Origin: an uncultured Schlesneria sp.
GTDB lineage: Bacteria; Planctomycetota; Planctomycetia; Planctomycetales; Planctomycetaceae
NCBI GenBank assembly: GCA_903899985.1
Contig: CAIULL010000285.1
Location: forward strand, 1-37,677
Reading direction: 5' to 3'
Length of the DNA: 37,677 bases
Numbering within the stretch: position 1 is the stretch's first letter; each line of letters starts with the position of its first letter. The notes beneath the pieces are model-generated. The model searched no databases and was not told the origin of the DNA. It was given only the letters and a program-made list of their open reading frames with translations. The position numbers were made by a program, and so were the translations under genes. Of this stretch, positions 24,088-33,012 are shown one piece after another.

Positions 24088-25020
24088 TCACGACGCATGC
24101 CGCATTCGCAGCATTGGTTTTTCGAGCGTTACCACAGTGTTGGCCGGGATGCTTTCATAAACCGACGCACCTGCTCCAATGACCGAATTACGACCGATTG
24201 TCGTTGTCCCGCCGAGGACGGTCGCATTTGCATAGACGACCACGTGGTCCTCGATCGTCGGGTGTCGTTTCAGATTACGAATCAGGTTCCCTTGTTCGTC
24301 CCGGGCAAAGCTGAGCGCTCCAAGCGTGACGCCTTGATACAGCTTGACGTGGCTGGCAATTTCGCACGTCGCCCCGATCACGACCCCCGTTCCGTGGTCT
24401 ATGAAAAATGATGGACCAATAGTGGCACCCGGATGGATGTCGATTCCCGTACGACCATGAGCCCACTCCGAAAGCATGCGAGGAATCAGCGGGACTTCCA
24501 GCCGGAACAGTTCGTGAGCCAGTCGATAAATCGTAACCGCTTCCAGACCGGGATAGCAGAAGATGATTTCGTCGAGACCCCCGGCGGCCGGGTCGCCGTC
24601 ATACGCCGCCTGGACATCAGTAGCCAGTACCCGACGGATCGCGGGAAGGGTCGAGAGAAACTCGATCGCCTTTTCCTGTCCTAACGTCTCAAAGTCGGGC
24701 TGAAGATCGCCGCAATTCAGGTGATGTTTACGGCGAAAGTCGTGTCGGAGGGCACGAGCAATCTGTTGTGTCAACCGGTCGTGCAGGCTGTCGACCAGGT
24801 CGCCAATGTGATAAGTCACGTTGCCGAGATGCAGATTCTGCCGCTTGCGGTAGCCGGGATAGATAATTTCCTTCAAATCCTCGGCAATCTCAATCACCAC
24901 TTCAACGCTCGGCAGCGGACAGTGACCCAGGTGATTGATCGTCTCAATTTCCTGATACGTGTCGACAATGCGGTCAGTCAATTCAGGAAGACGTTCCTTG
25001 AGACGAATATCCGTGGCCAT
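24088..25020 (-). CDS. cysE: Serine O-acetyltransferase
   Basis: This 310-aa enzyme acetylates serine with acetyl-CoA, the step before cysteine synthase. The N-terminal helical region (1-190) includes [23 protein letters not shown] and [20 protein letters not shown]. The left-handed beta-helix (about 193-298) follows, with [17 protein letters not shown] (catalytic D208-H209), [13 protein letters not shown] and a [20 protein letters not shown] turn. Length and N-terminal extension fit the EpsC/SrpH-like long form, more than the E. coli 273-aa enzyme. ATG 25020 has GAAGGA seven bases upstream. A 388-bp gap separates it from the divergent CPBP gene; no T-box or SAM riboswitch was recognised in that gap. 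Confidence 0.92.
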   Translation of the reverse strand: MATDIRLKERLPELTDRIVDTYQEIETINHLGHCPLPSVEVVIEIAEDLKEIIYPGYRKRQNLHLGNVTYHIGDLVDSLHDRLTQQIARALRHDFRRKHHLNCGDLQPDFETLGQEKAIEFLSTLPAIRRVLATDVQAAYDGDPAAGGLDEIIFCYPGLEAVTIYRLAHELFRLEVPLIPRMLSEWAHGRTGIDIHPGATIGPSFFIDHGTGVVIGATCEIASHVKLYQGVTLGALSFARDEQGNLIRNLKRHPTIEDHVVVYANATVLGGTTTIGRNSVIGAGASVYESIPANTVVTLEKPMLRMRHAS

Positions 25021-25408
25021 AAGCCAGTCCTTCTTTCGGCGAATTACAAACTCGAATGTCGCTTTATCTTAACTGTGCTTGATTCAGCGTCGACAGACAC
25101 GCGGTAGCACACGATTGGGAAGCACGACGATTGTAGGGGATCTCTTTTCATCGAATCAATCATTGTTCGGAATCGGCGGAGTATTCAGTATCGGTTGACT
25201 TAATCCTACATTCCGCAAGGACCAACACCTTCACAAGGACGCCAATGCCCGCACAATCGTAAAAGTCTTCCTCTTCTACGGATTATATCAAGTCCAAACC
25301 AGTCAGACTTTGCGGGCGAGCCGGTCATTTCTGAACCCAGCGAATCAAATCCGACGATGACGCTAGGAGTTGTCTGATAGGACGCACTGCGTCTGTTGGA
25401 ATATCTCC
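25021..25408. promoter_or_regulatory. 388-bp divergent gap
   Basis: The stretch separates the leftward cysE and the rightward CPBP gene and so should hold both promoters. TTGACT at 25196-25201 is a -35-like hexamer without a good -10. I found no gene, repeat, riboswitch-like box or strong hairpin in it. Confidence 0.4.
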
Positions 25409-26239
25409 ATGTTGTTGGCCGATTCGCCAGAGATGCAATTCATGAACGACGGACCGCCAGCGGAATACTGGCTGGAAACTCGCCGTCCATTTTGTAATCT
25501 CGTTTTCCTGTTGCCGTTGCTCATCGCCTATGAGTCCGGTGTCGGACTCGCCAGCAGCGCGCGCGGCGAGTCGATCCGCAACGGTGCCGACGCCTGGATC
25601 AGGCACTGGCTGCATCAAGTGGGGATTGAGGTTGTCTGGTTATTGCCTGTGCTGCTGATCGGCACGTTATTGACCTGGCACCTGACGACACGTCAGCCAT
25701 GGAGGATGGCCTGGGATACGCTCGGCGGTATGGTTGCCGAAAGTCTGCTCTATGCCTTTCTGCTGATCATGCTCGGTCAACTGACTGACTACGGATTTCG
25801 TCATGCGCCGCTGATCCATCTGCAATTGGATGAACCCACGCAGCACGGTTTCTTAATCCGGCTGGTCACGTTCATGGGAGCAGGCATTTACGAAGAGTTT
25901 CTGTTTCGACTTTGTCTTTTGCCGGTGACATACGCAGTTTTTCGAGCGGCCATGGCTCCGAAAGGTTGGGCCATCGTTGGAACAGTGATCACAACCAGCT
26001 TCATCTTTTCGCTCGCACACTATCTCGGACCGACATCCGACGGTCAGGTTTTGGCGATCATTACTGAGGCAGTCACTCGCGTTCAGTCAAACCGCGAATT
26101 GTGGTTCGGGTTTGCGTTCAGAACATTGGCGGGCATGTTCTTCGCCGCACTCTATTTCTTGCGGGGCTTCGGGATCACCGTTGGTGCCCATGCCGCTTAT
26201 GACGTGTTCGTCGGTGTCGTGCTGGTAAGTGAAATCTGA
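25409..26239 (+). CDS. CPBP family intramembrane metalloprotease
   Basis: This 276-aa polytopic protein has about six to seven hydrophobic helices. The CPBP (ABI, PF02517) motifs are present: EE at about 162-163 in YEEFLFR (Arg 167), FSLAHY (His 204) and GAHAAYDVF (His 261). Bacterial relatives process membrane-bound peptides or protect against bacteriocins; eukaryotic homologues (Rce1) cleave CAAX proteins. The start is uncertain: ATG 25409 (MLLADS) is chosen, but ATG 25442 (MNDGPP) would also suit, and the TTG at 25370 overlaps its own GGAG. No partner gene is adjacent; the next gene is convergent. Confidence 0.85.
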   Translation: MLLADSPEMQFMNDGPPAEYWLETRRPFCNLVFLLPLLIAYESGVGLASSARGESIRNGADAWIRHWLHQVGIEVVWLLPVLLIGTLLTWHLTTRQPWRMAWDTLGGMVAESLLYAFLLIMLGQLTDYGFRHAPLIHLQLDEPTQHGFLIRLVTFMGAGIYEEFLFRLCLLPVTYAVFRAAMAPKGWAIVGTVITTSFIFSLAHYLGPTSDGQVLAIITEAVTRVQSNRELWFGFAFRTLAGMFFAALYFLRGFGITVGAHAAYDVFVGVVLVSEI

Positions 26240-26278
26240 TTACCCGTTACGCGTAAGTTCCGGGATCTTGCGGGTTAT

Positions 26279-26378
26279 GTGCCACTGCCTGACGGTCTTT
26301 CGTCAAGCAGTGGCGAGCGACACAATGATCGTCGATTTTGAAGCCACTGCTTCTCCGAAGACTCCGACGTAGTGGCGC
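26279..26378. repeat. Interspersed palindromic repeat, copy A
   Basis: The element opens GTGCCACTGCC and closes CGTAGTGGCGC. Inside, GCCACTGC and GCAGTGGC (26281-26314) fold into a hairpin, continued by GACG/CGTC. TTCTCCGAAGACTCC near the right end is identical to copy B (28634-28725). It lies just downstream of the CPBP gene and close to the stop of the first SpoU gene. Confidence 0.8.
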
Positions 26379-26437
26379 ATCACGACGGAGGCCAAAGAAA
26401 CGTCTTAACGTTGACTGGCCGCTTCAAGCTCAACCGA

Positions 26438-27172
26438 TCACGCCTGACGCGTCAATTCCGCCATCAAGACTCCCGCAGCCACAGAGACGTTCAGCGACGG
26501 AACAGTCCCTTTCGAGGTGAGCTTACAGATCTGGTCGCACTTATCGAGCGACAACCGACGAAGCCCATGTTCTTCGTTCCCGAGGATCAACAGCCACGAA
26601 CGGTCTCGCGGGATTGCTGACACATCCTGTTCTGCATGCTCGGATGAACCGAGCAACCAGATTCCTGCGGTCTTGGCGACGTTCATTGCGCGGGCCAGAT
26701 TGGTCGGTTCTCCGAACGGAACGTATTCCAGTCCCCCGGCGGCCACGTCGTAAACGGTTGCGGTCAGCGGAGCCGACCGGTCACGGGTCATCACGATCCC
26801 CTTGATCCCGAAGAACGACGCCGTTCGAAAAATTGCTCCAACGTTGTGTGGGTCCTGCAGACAATCGAGCGCCAGCCAAAGACCGGGGCTCGATTCCGCA
26901 TTGGCGAATAACTCTTCGATCAACAGCCCGTTTCGTTCGCGAACGGTTGCCTGAGCTGCACCTGTCCGTTCAAACTTCTGATCAGCTGCAGGTCGTCGCG
27001 TTTCCTCTGCAAACGTCGTTCGAATCGGAATTTCGTGCTGTTTGGCAAGTTCGATCACATCGGCCCACGCCGGTGATGGTTTTCCCGCAGGCAACCGAAC
27101 ATCGACAACGTCTTCAGGCCGAGTCTGCAGGGCTGCCAGCACGCTGTGGGGGTTTTTCAATATCAATGACAT
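26438..27172 (-). CDS. SpoU-family RNA 2'-O-methyltransferase (RlmB-like), first copy
   Basis: This is a 244-aa protein. An N-terminal substrate-binding domain (about 1-80) precedes a SPOUT trefoil-knot methyltransferase domain with the three SpoU motifs: LDCLQDPHNVGAIFRTASFFG (N110, R116), LLILGNEEHGLRR (N199, E200) and SLNVSVAAGVLMAEL (S226, N228). Members methylate ribose 2'-OH in rRNA or tRNA using SAM; RlmB modifies G2251 of 23S rRNA. A second gene of the same family sits 630 bases away, so this one may modify a different site. ATG 27172 (MSLILKNPHSV) is the only sensible start. The repeat at 26279 lies 60 bases beyond its stop. Confidence 0.88.
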   Translation of the reverse strand: MSLILKNPHSVLAALQTRPEDVVDVRLPAGKPSPAWADVIELAKQHEIPIRTTFAEETRRPAADQKFERTGAAQATVRERNGLLIEELFANAESSPGLWLALDCLQDPHNVGAIFRTASFFGIKGIVMTRDRSAPLTATVYDVAAGGLEYVPFGEPTNLARAMNVAKTAGIWLLGSSEHAEQDVSAIPRDRSWLLILGNEEHGLRRLSLDKCDQICKLTSKGTVPSLNVSVAAGVLMAELTRQA

Positions 27173-27237
27173 ACAGAATCTCAGTCAAAAGGTGAGGCAG
27201 ACAATGTTAATAAGTCAGTTTGATTATCGTTGCCGAG

Positions 27238-27720
27238 TCAGAGAGGTGTTTGAGCGGTGACGGCCGGTTTTGTTTTCTGCGGCTTGCCGAGCAACAGACA
27301 GGCGGAAAGTAATGTGGCTGGACAAACAATGACCCAATAGGGAATTGCCCAAATATGCGTTTCGCCCCGAAACCTTCCGCCCGCTGACGACTCGGGGATT
27401 GTTGAAACTCCGATACCGAAGCCGAACCAGGGCCACCAAAAATCAAAATCCTGACCCTGCTCGAAAATGTTTGGAAAATCAAACGAACTGTTCCACCATA
27501 CAAACGGAGTCTGCGGGCTCTGGTCACGGTCATCCACGATCATCCAAACCGAGTAATGCGGACATGTGGCTAAGACAAATCGCATATGTTTCGTGTTCAT
27601 CGTACACCGAAAGTGGTCAGCAACAACGAGGCTTCTCACCCACGCGACAGTCGCCATGCACGCGATTACGAGCATTACGCATCCCGACTTTCGTCGCCAT
27701 CCGTCAAAAAAGTCACCCAT
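27238..27720 (-). CDS. Small membrane protein of planctomycete type
   Basis: This 160-aa protein begins MGDFFDGWRRKSGC, with a membrane helix at about residues 13-30. A Trp/Phe-rich extracytoplasmic region follows, and a second helix at about 122-146 (IWAIPYWVIVCPATLLSACL) is followed by a short basic tail. I recall this layout (FFDGWRRK-GC at the N-terminus, then IPYW-x-IV-P-x-TLLSAxLLL near the end) from many planctomycete proteins of unknown function, often in multiple paralogues. No catalytic residues are visible. It lies between the two SpoU genes on the same strand. Function unknown. Confidence 0.75.
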   Translation of the reverse strand: MGDFFDGWRRKSGCVMLVIACMATVAWVRSLVVADHFRCTMNTKHMRFVLATCPHYSVWMIVDDRDQSPQTPFVWWNSSFDFPNIFEQGQDFDFWWPWFGFGIGVSTIPESSAGGRFRGETHIWAIPYWVIVCPATLLSACLLLGKPQKTKPAVTAQTPL

Positions 27721-27801
27721 AAGTCACGCTCGTTTACGGAGTGGCACCCGCCTATTCAATTGTGATACGGCGCGGGAATAATCAATTAACATCGTCGACC
27801 C

Positions 27802-28566
27802 TCACGCCCTTCGCTGTCGAAGGACTTCGTAAAACAGAATCCCAGCCGACACGGCGGCATTCAAGGAATTGACACGTCCCAGCATCGGAATCTGGACAAA
27901 TTGAGTGCAAAGTGCCTGGAGTGCCGGTTGGATTCCCCGTCCTTCGTTTCCGATCAGGACCAGAGTCGCCTTCCGGAAATCGGTTTCAAAGATCGGTTGT
28001 TCAGCGTGGTCCGACGCACCCACGATCTGAAAACCTTGCTCACGTAATTCCCGTACCGTGACTTCAAGATCGATTGACTCGGCGATCGGGACATAATTCA
28101 CGGCACCGACAGAACTGCGAGCGACCTGGCTGTTAACCGACGCTTGTTCATGAGTTCCAACGATCACGCCGTCGATTCCCAGGACTTCCGCCGAACGGAC
28201 GATCGCACCAAAATTATGCGAATCCTGGATACGGTCGAGCAGGACCAGGACCGGGTTCGATGACAATACTTTTAAAAGTTCAGTCACATTGGAATAAGGA
28301 AACGGGGGCATGCGCGCGGCAAGTCCCTGGTGATCTTCCGATCGACACTGCTTGGTGATTTCGGAATCACGAACGGAGATCACATTCAGGCCTCGGTTGA
28401 TCGCGAGACCAACAGCTTCGGCCCGGGCACCGGGATCACAACGATCACTGTGAAGCAATTCGATGACAGGCCATCGATTCGCCCGTAACGTTTCTAAAAC
28501 GACGTTACGGCCCCAGATCCAGCAGCGATTGTGATTCGTGAGCAGCGGTCGTCGAAGAGAACTCAT
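27802..28566 (-). CDS. rlmB: SpoU-family 23S rRNA 2'-O-methyltransferase RlmB, second copy
   Basis: This is a 254-aa protein. The N-terminal domain begins with WIWGRNVVLETLRANRWPV, the classical RlmB opening (GRxxVLExL). The SPOUT domain carries LLDRIQDSHNFGAIVRSAEVLG (motif 1, N118), VLIGNEGRGI (motif 2) and VNSLNAAVSAGILFYE (motif 3). RlmB methylates the ribose of G2251 in the 23S rRNA peptidyl-transferase loop. I chose ATG 28566 (MSSLRRPLL); the frame stays open up to 28725, but that extension runs through repeat copy B and encodes no family sequence. The classical N-terminus makes it the better RlmB candidate of the pair. Confidence 0.88.
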   Translation of the reverse strand: MSSLRRPLLTNHNRCWIWGRNVVLETLRANRWPVIELLHSDRCDPGARAEAVGLAINRGLNVISVRDSEITKQCRSEDHQGLAARMPPFPYSNVTELLKVLSSNPVLVLLDRIQDSHNFGAIVRSAEVLGIDGVIVGTHEQASVNSQVARSSVGAVNYVPIAESIDLEVTVRELREQGFQIVGASDHAEQPIFETDFRKATLVLIGNEGRGIQPALQALCTQFVQIPMLGRVNSLNAAVSAGILFYEVLRQRRA

Positions 28567-28633
28567 CAGATTCGTAAAACTCGAATTGGTAGAACAATAA
28601 TCATTGCAGCTCGTTCTCAGGCATTCAAACGAT

Positions 28634-28725
28634 GTGCCACTGCTTGACCGTCTTCGGTCAAGCGGTGCTCTTAACCCGCAATAAGAGAAGACACGGTTTC
28701 TCCGAAGACTCCAAAGCAGTGGCAC
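28634..28725. repeat. Interspersed palindromic repeat, copy B (perfect 12-bp terminal inverted repeats)
   Basis: The 92-bp element starts GTGCCACTGCTT and ends AAGCAGTGGCAC, perfect 12-bp inverted repeats. The left half folds on itself (GCTTGACC/GGTCAAGC, 28642-28663), and TTTCTCCGAAGACTCC near the right end is shared with copy A at 26279. It lies between the rlmB gene start and the end of the BatA/VWA gene. Confidence 0.85.
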
Positions 28726-28764
28726 AATGTCCTGATTTCGAAGTTTGACAAACTCACCGGCGCG

Positions 28765-31113
28765 TTACCAGCTGAATGAACGAAATCTGTTTCGATATTT
28801 CATCGCCAGTGCAAACACACAAATCGCAATCAGGAAAGCAATCATCGCTCCTGCCAGGGGATTCCAATGCCAAACGTTCCAACTCAGCGTACCAGAGATC
28901 ATGGTCAGCAATAAGCTGACCCCGGCGAGAAAATTCCACGCCATCATCTGCTCGACAAGCAGCAATGCGATCACTGCGATCAGCAGAGCTCGCGAAAATC
29001 CCGTCCCGGTCGAAATCGCTCGTACTTTTTCACCCTCTTCGGATGACGCTTCTTCCCATTCGGTCAAGTACGAAAAATCGATTCCCGGCATCAGGTCGGT
29101 CCTGAGATCCTCGACGCGAAGTGAGTTTAGATCGCTCTCGATGGGGTCGACATTGACCGCGTACCAGTCGGTCCGATTGGCTGGCGGCCCCAGTACGATT
29201 TTGTGAAACCCACTGTTTGTCGTCGGTTCGGTGATCAGGATGCGACCGTCTTCAGAGGGTTGAAGGGGTTTGGAATCCCCGTTCGGAAGTTGATGAGTCG
29301 CCGACGTATCGGTCGCTCGCAGGCCAACATGACTTTGCAATGGCTGGCCCACGAGTACTTCCCGACCCTTCCAACGGTCTGAAACCGCATAATTGACCGT
29401 CTCATGGATCAGGGGAATCAAGCTATGGCCCCAAACGGCCCAGGTACTCCATTCCCGATCCACCGATGTCGTAAACAGAATCACCCGACCTCGACCTGAT
29501 GGAGCATCAATAATGGCGGGATCGCCCGAACTGAAGCGTAGCGCAACCTTCGCCGAACGGTCGTCGTCAACGACCGCCTTGATGTAGACGAACGTCTTCG
29601 TCAACTCGAGGCCGGCACCGGTATTCCCTTGAAACGGATTGACGATCGGGTGGTCGAAATCTCCCGCGTTGAACTCAAATGAAACCTCTTTCTTTTTCGC
29701 ATCCCCGATTCGTTCCCCCAGTTTTGCTGGCAGGATCGGTTGTTTTTCACGATGCAGAATCTGGTTGTAATTGTCGGCGCGGACCTGATCACCCAGACAA
29801 AAGACCACACCACCTCCCGCGTCGAGATACCTCCGCAAGACTTCGGCTTCGCGTTCCGTAAACATCGCGACATTACAAATGAAGACACAATCAAACCTGT
29901 TAAGTTCTGTACCCAGTAATTCGCTCTCACGAATCACGGTTGGTTGAATCGAGCTCGTTATCGCTCGATTCGGCAGATCGGGTGCAAGTGCCAGTTTCAA
30001 GAAGTCGGTCGAATTTCCCATCAGTTCGCCCGATGGCTTTCCGTTGATCAGCAACACCTGCAGTTCATCCCGCACAGGAATAACGAGTGATCGCGAGTCG
30101 TCCACTGGCAGTGCGTCGGGCGAGAGACGCACCTTTAAACGATGTTCGCCACCGCTGAAACTCGGATTAAAGTCGACCGTCACTTCCTGGCCCGCAGGCA
30201 GGTCGACTCGTTTGGTATCCGCCAGTTGACCGTCGAGCGTCAGTTCAACTAACTGCCCGGACACTCCCACTGAATTGAAGTTCTTGATCGTCGATGAAAC
30301 TCGAACAGGGCGACCAGATAAAGCGAATGATTCGTCAGTCTTTAATCCAGTCACCGCGACGTTGGTGGCCTTCTGTTCGCCGACATCCAGCCAGACGATC
30401 TTAGCGCGTTCAGCAATTTTCTTGATGGCCTCGCGCACTTTAAGAGTTTCGGCAGCATCGGGCGGTCCCCACGTTGCGGATTGAAGATCGGTAATAAAAT
30501 AGACTTCTTTATGAGTCAGATCGGGGGCGAGCGACAAAAGCGAGTCGATCTCTTTCAACACGATTGACGCATCGACTCGTTCATCGAATAAGGTCAGTTG
30601 ATCGATCTCTTCGATGACGGAGGCGGATTGATACGCGGGTCGCCGAACAATGACATGCGGTACTGAATCGCTGATCCGCACCAGATTGATTGCGTCCCCT
30701 TGTTTGGCTCGACTGACAATTTGTCGCGCCATGTCTTTGGCTCGGTCGAACCGAGTTCGACCGGCCGCTGAATAACCCATGCTGAACGTCGCATCGACAA
30801 CAACGATCCGGTGCTTTGGACCTGCCGATTGAAAGTATTCACCGAGTGTTTCCGCCGTCGGTCGAGACAAGGCGAGCGCAATGCCGGTCAGGATCAATGT
30901 TCGAATGATGAGCAGCAGGATCTGTTCGAGTTTGATTCGACGCGACTGTTTCTTGGTCGCGGCGAGCAGAAATCGCATCGCCGCCCATTGAACGGTCTGA
31001 AACCGGCGCCGATGCAGCAGGTGAATCAGGATCGGAATGCTGCCCGCAGCCAGCCCCCATAACATCAAGGGACTGGCAAATCCGAAGGCAAGAAGAGGTC
31101 TGAACAGGTACAT
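28765..31113 (-). CDS. BatA / VWA domain membrane protein
   Basis: This is a 782-aa protein. An N-terminal BatA domain (PF07584, about residues 5-85) has two membrane helices with SPLMLWGLAAGSIPILIHLL, HRRRF, and LEQILLLIIRTLILTGIALA. A von Willebrand A domain (about 100-260) follows, with a MIDAS start VVDATFSMG (D107-x-T-x-S, Thr where Ser is usual). A CARDB-like segment (about 280-370), a glutamine-amidotransferase-like region (about 370-560) and a C-terminal pair of membrane helices (about 720-775) complete it. BatA proteins are part of the aerotolerance/MoxR-VWA assemblies; planctomycetes hold several large copies. No MoxR ATPase gene is in the window. ATG 31113 has no clear ribosome site; downstream ATGs would cut the first helix. 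Confidence 0.9.
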   Translation of the reverse strand: MYLFRPLLAFGFASPLMLWGLAAGSIPILIHLLHRRRFQTVQWAAMRFLLAATKKQSRRIKLEQILLLIIRTLILTGIALALSRPTAETLGEYFQSAGPKHRIVVVDATFSMGYSAAGRTRFDRAKDMARQIVSRAKQGDAINLVRISDSVPHVIVRRPAYQSASVIEEIDQLTLFDERVDASIVLKEIDSLLSLAPDLTHKEVYFITDLQSATWGPPDAAETLKVREAIKKIAERAKIVWLDVGEQKATNVAVTGLKTDESFALSGRPVRVSSTIKNFNSVGVSGQLVELTLDGQLADTKRVDLPAGQEVTVDFNPSFSGGEHRLKVRLSPDALPVDDSRSLVIPVRDELQVLLINGKPSGELMGNSTDFLKLALAPDLPNRAITSSIQPTVIRESELLGTELNRFDCVFICNVAMFTEREAEVLRRYLDAGGGVVFCLGDQVRADNYNQILHREKQPILPAKLGERIGDAKKKEVSFEFNAGDFDHPIVNPFQGNTGAGLELTKTFVYIKAVVDDDRSAKVALRFSSGDPAIIDAPSGRGRVILFTTSVDREWSTWAVWGHSLIPLIHETVNYAVSDRWKGREVLVGQPLQSHVGLRATDTSATHQLPNGDSKPLQPSEDGRILITEPTTNSGFHKIVLGPPANRTDWYAVNVDPIESDLNSLRVEDLRTDLMPGIDFSYLTEWEEASSEEGEKVRAISTGTGFSRALLIAVIALLLVEQMMAWNFLAGVSLLLTMISGTLSWNVWHWNPLAGAMIAFLIAICVFALAMKYRNRFRSFSW

Positions 31114-31209
31114 GCCAGTAAGGACTCAGTTGATTCAGGAATATCGGCCAGGCTCGATCTTGGCGGAAGTGCGAGGTGAAACGCAACTCTGACGAAACTT
31201 CGTCGCGGA

Positions 31210-31252
31210 GGCATCGAGCCTCGGCGCAGCAATTCTGCAGAGGCTGGATGCC
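31210..31252. other. Strong stem-loop in the divergent gap
   Basis: GGCATCGAGCCTC (31210-31222) pairs with GAGGCTGGATGCC (31240-31252) with one mismatch, and GCAG/CTGC inside the loop can add pairs. There is no T-tract. It lies in the 271-bp gap between the BatA protein and the FAD protein, which should also hold both promoters. Confidence 0.55.
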
Positions 31253-31384
31253 TTTGCGATGGTTAAGATGATCCCGACGTCATTAAAAAAAGCCCGGATG
31301 CCCTAATGAATCCACGAGGAACGCTTGTCGTTGCCCGACTTCCGTGCTACCAAGCTGTTTTCGTCCCGTGTTTGGTCAAATTGT

Positions 31385-32992
31385 ATGCCGATCCGTATTT
31401 CAAACCTGCGTCTTCCCGTTACGGCACCCGAAGCCGATCTCCCACAACATCTGGCGAGACGGCTCGGTGTGTCAGTCGGCGATCTCGCCCAATGGCGAAT
31501 TCTCAAAAAAAGCCTTGATGCCCGTTCATCCATGGATCTTCAGTTCGTCTATACGACCCTGATCGAACTGACCGAAGACTGTACCCGTCGATCGAGAGTC
31601 CCCTTCGGGCAAACAGGCGAGATCCAGATCTTCGAGCCACCCGAGTTCGACGATGCGTCGCCGGGACACGAGCCATTATCCGAGCGGCCGATCATCGTCG
31701 GCTCGGGACCTGCCGGGCTGTTGGCCGCCTACTACCTTGCGATCAAGGGCTATCGTCCACTCATCATCGAGCGAGGCGAAGCGGTCAAGGACCGGGTTTC
31801 TGCGGTACGCGACTTCGACCGAGGTGGTGAATTCGATCGCGAAAACAACTATCTGTTCGGCGAAGGGGGAGCGGGTTGCTTCAGCGACGGGAAACTGACC
31901 TGCCGCCTGGAAGGACCGGACGTCGACTGGGTCTTAAGGAGTTTCGTCGATTGCGGCGGACGACCGTCACTGGTCTATGAAAATCGACCGCATCTCGGCA
32001 GCAACAAGCTGCCCATGATCTGCCGCAACTATCGCCGAAAGATCGAAGCCCTGGGTGGTGAATACAAGTTCGGCTGCCGTTTCGAAGGGATCGACATCCG
32101 TGATGGACGCGTTGTCGGAATCAACACGTCATCGGGTCACATGCCGTGCAGCCAGCTGATTCTCGGGATCGGCCACAGTGCTCGTGATACTTATCAGATG
32201 CTTTACGATCTCGGTGTCCCGATGATCCAGAAAGCGTTTCAACTTGGTCTGCGAATCGAGCAACCTCAGTCACAGATCAACCACCACAAGTACGGTCGGC
32301 CTGAATACGAGACCATCCTCGGCGCCGCCGATTACACGTTGCAGGCGCGAGGGACCAAAGACGTCTTCACGTTCTGCATGTGCGCGGGGGGGATCATCAT
32401 GCCCAGCATCAGCGAACCCGAGATGTTCTGCTCGAATGGCATGAGCAACTCTCGACACGACACTCCGTTCGCGAATAGCGGCATCATGGTGACGCTCGAA
32501 CCGAACGAATTCGGCAATTCACACCCTCTGGCCGGGATGCACCTGCAGCAACATTTCGAATCGGTCGCATTCCGGCTGGGACGAGCGAACTATCTCTCAC
32601 CGATTCAAACCGCCCGGGATTTCCTGAAAGGGAAGGCAACCCACCCCGAAGCGAAACTCGATTGTTCGTATCAACGAGGCGTCCAGCCGGCGCAACTGGA
32701 TCTGGTATTACCCGCAGTTGTGACGGAGGCCATTCGCAAAAGCTTGCCGATCATGGACAAAAAACTACGCGGCGACTTTCTCAAGAACGCGATTCTGGTC
32801 GGTCCCGAAATGCGCGGCAGTTCACCAATAAGAATCGACCGCGATCTGCAGACACGTCAATGTCCGAATATCGCAGGTCTTTATCCGGTCGGTGAAGGAG
32901 CCGGCTACGCCGGCGGTATCGTGAGCGCCGCCGTCGACGGCCTCCGTTCAGCTCGAGTCATCGTCCGCCAGTTCAAGGCGTTGCATAACTAA
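31385..32992 (+). CDS. FAD-dependent dehydrogenase-like flavoprotein (COG2509 type)
   Basis: This is a 535-aa protein. An N-terminal alpha/beta region (1-95) with SNLRLPV, LGVSVGDLAQWRILKKSLDA and LQFVYTTLIEL is typical of COG2509. A Rossmann FAD-binding motif PIIVGSGPAGLLAAYYLAIK (about 102-130) and E130 follow. Then come ENNYLFGEGGAGCFSDGKL, the domain with C-x-CAGGIIMPS, and the C-terminal FAD closing motif GLYPVGEGAGYAGGIVSAA. These proteins are general flavoproteins of unknown substrate, usually annotated as 'FAD-dependent protein' or dehydrogenase. ATG 31385 (MPIRIS) matches the family; the TTG at 31325 in frame has no ribosome site. Its stop is 20 bases from that of the convergent moaA gene. 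Confidence 0.9.
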   Translation: MPIRISNLRLPVTAPEADLPQHLARRLGVSVGDLAQWRILKKSLDARSSMDLQFVYTTLIELTEDCTRRSRVPFGQTGEIQIFEPPEFDDASPGHEPLSERPIIVGSGPAGLLAAYYLAIKGYRPLIIERGEAVKDRVSAVRDFDRGGEFDRENNYLFGEGGAGCFSDGKLTCRLEGPDVDWVLRSFVDCGGRPSLVYENRPHLGSNKLPMICRNYRRKIEALGGEYKFGCRFEGIDIRDGRVVGINTSSGHMPCSQLILGIGHSARDTYQMLYDLGVPMIQKAFQLGLRIEQPQSQINHHKYGRPEYETILGAADYTLQARGTKDVFTFCMCAGGIIMPSISEPEMFCSNGMSNSRHDTPFANSGIMVTLEPNEFGNSHPLAGMHLQQHFESVAFRLGRANYLSPIQTARDFLKGKATHPEAKLDCSYQRGVQPAQLDLVLPAVVTEAIRKSLPIMDKKLRGDFLKNAILVGPEMRGSSPIRIDRDLQTRQCPNIAGLYPVGEGAGYAGGIVSAAVDGLRSARVIVRQFKALHN

Positions 32993-33012
32993 GAACTGAC
33001 GATTTAACTCGT

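Noticed and set aside
25021-25408. Riboswitch or T-box leader for cysE
   Set aside because: No conserved T-box, SAM-box or strong hairpin/terminator arrangement could be recognised.
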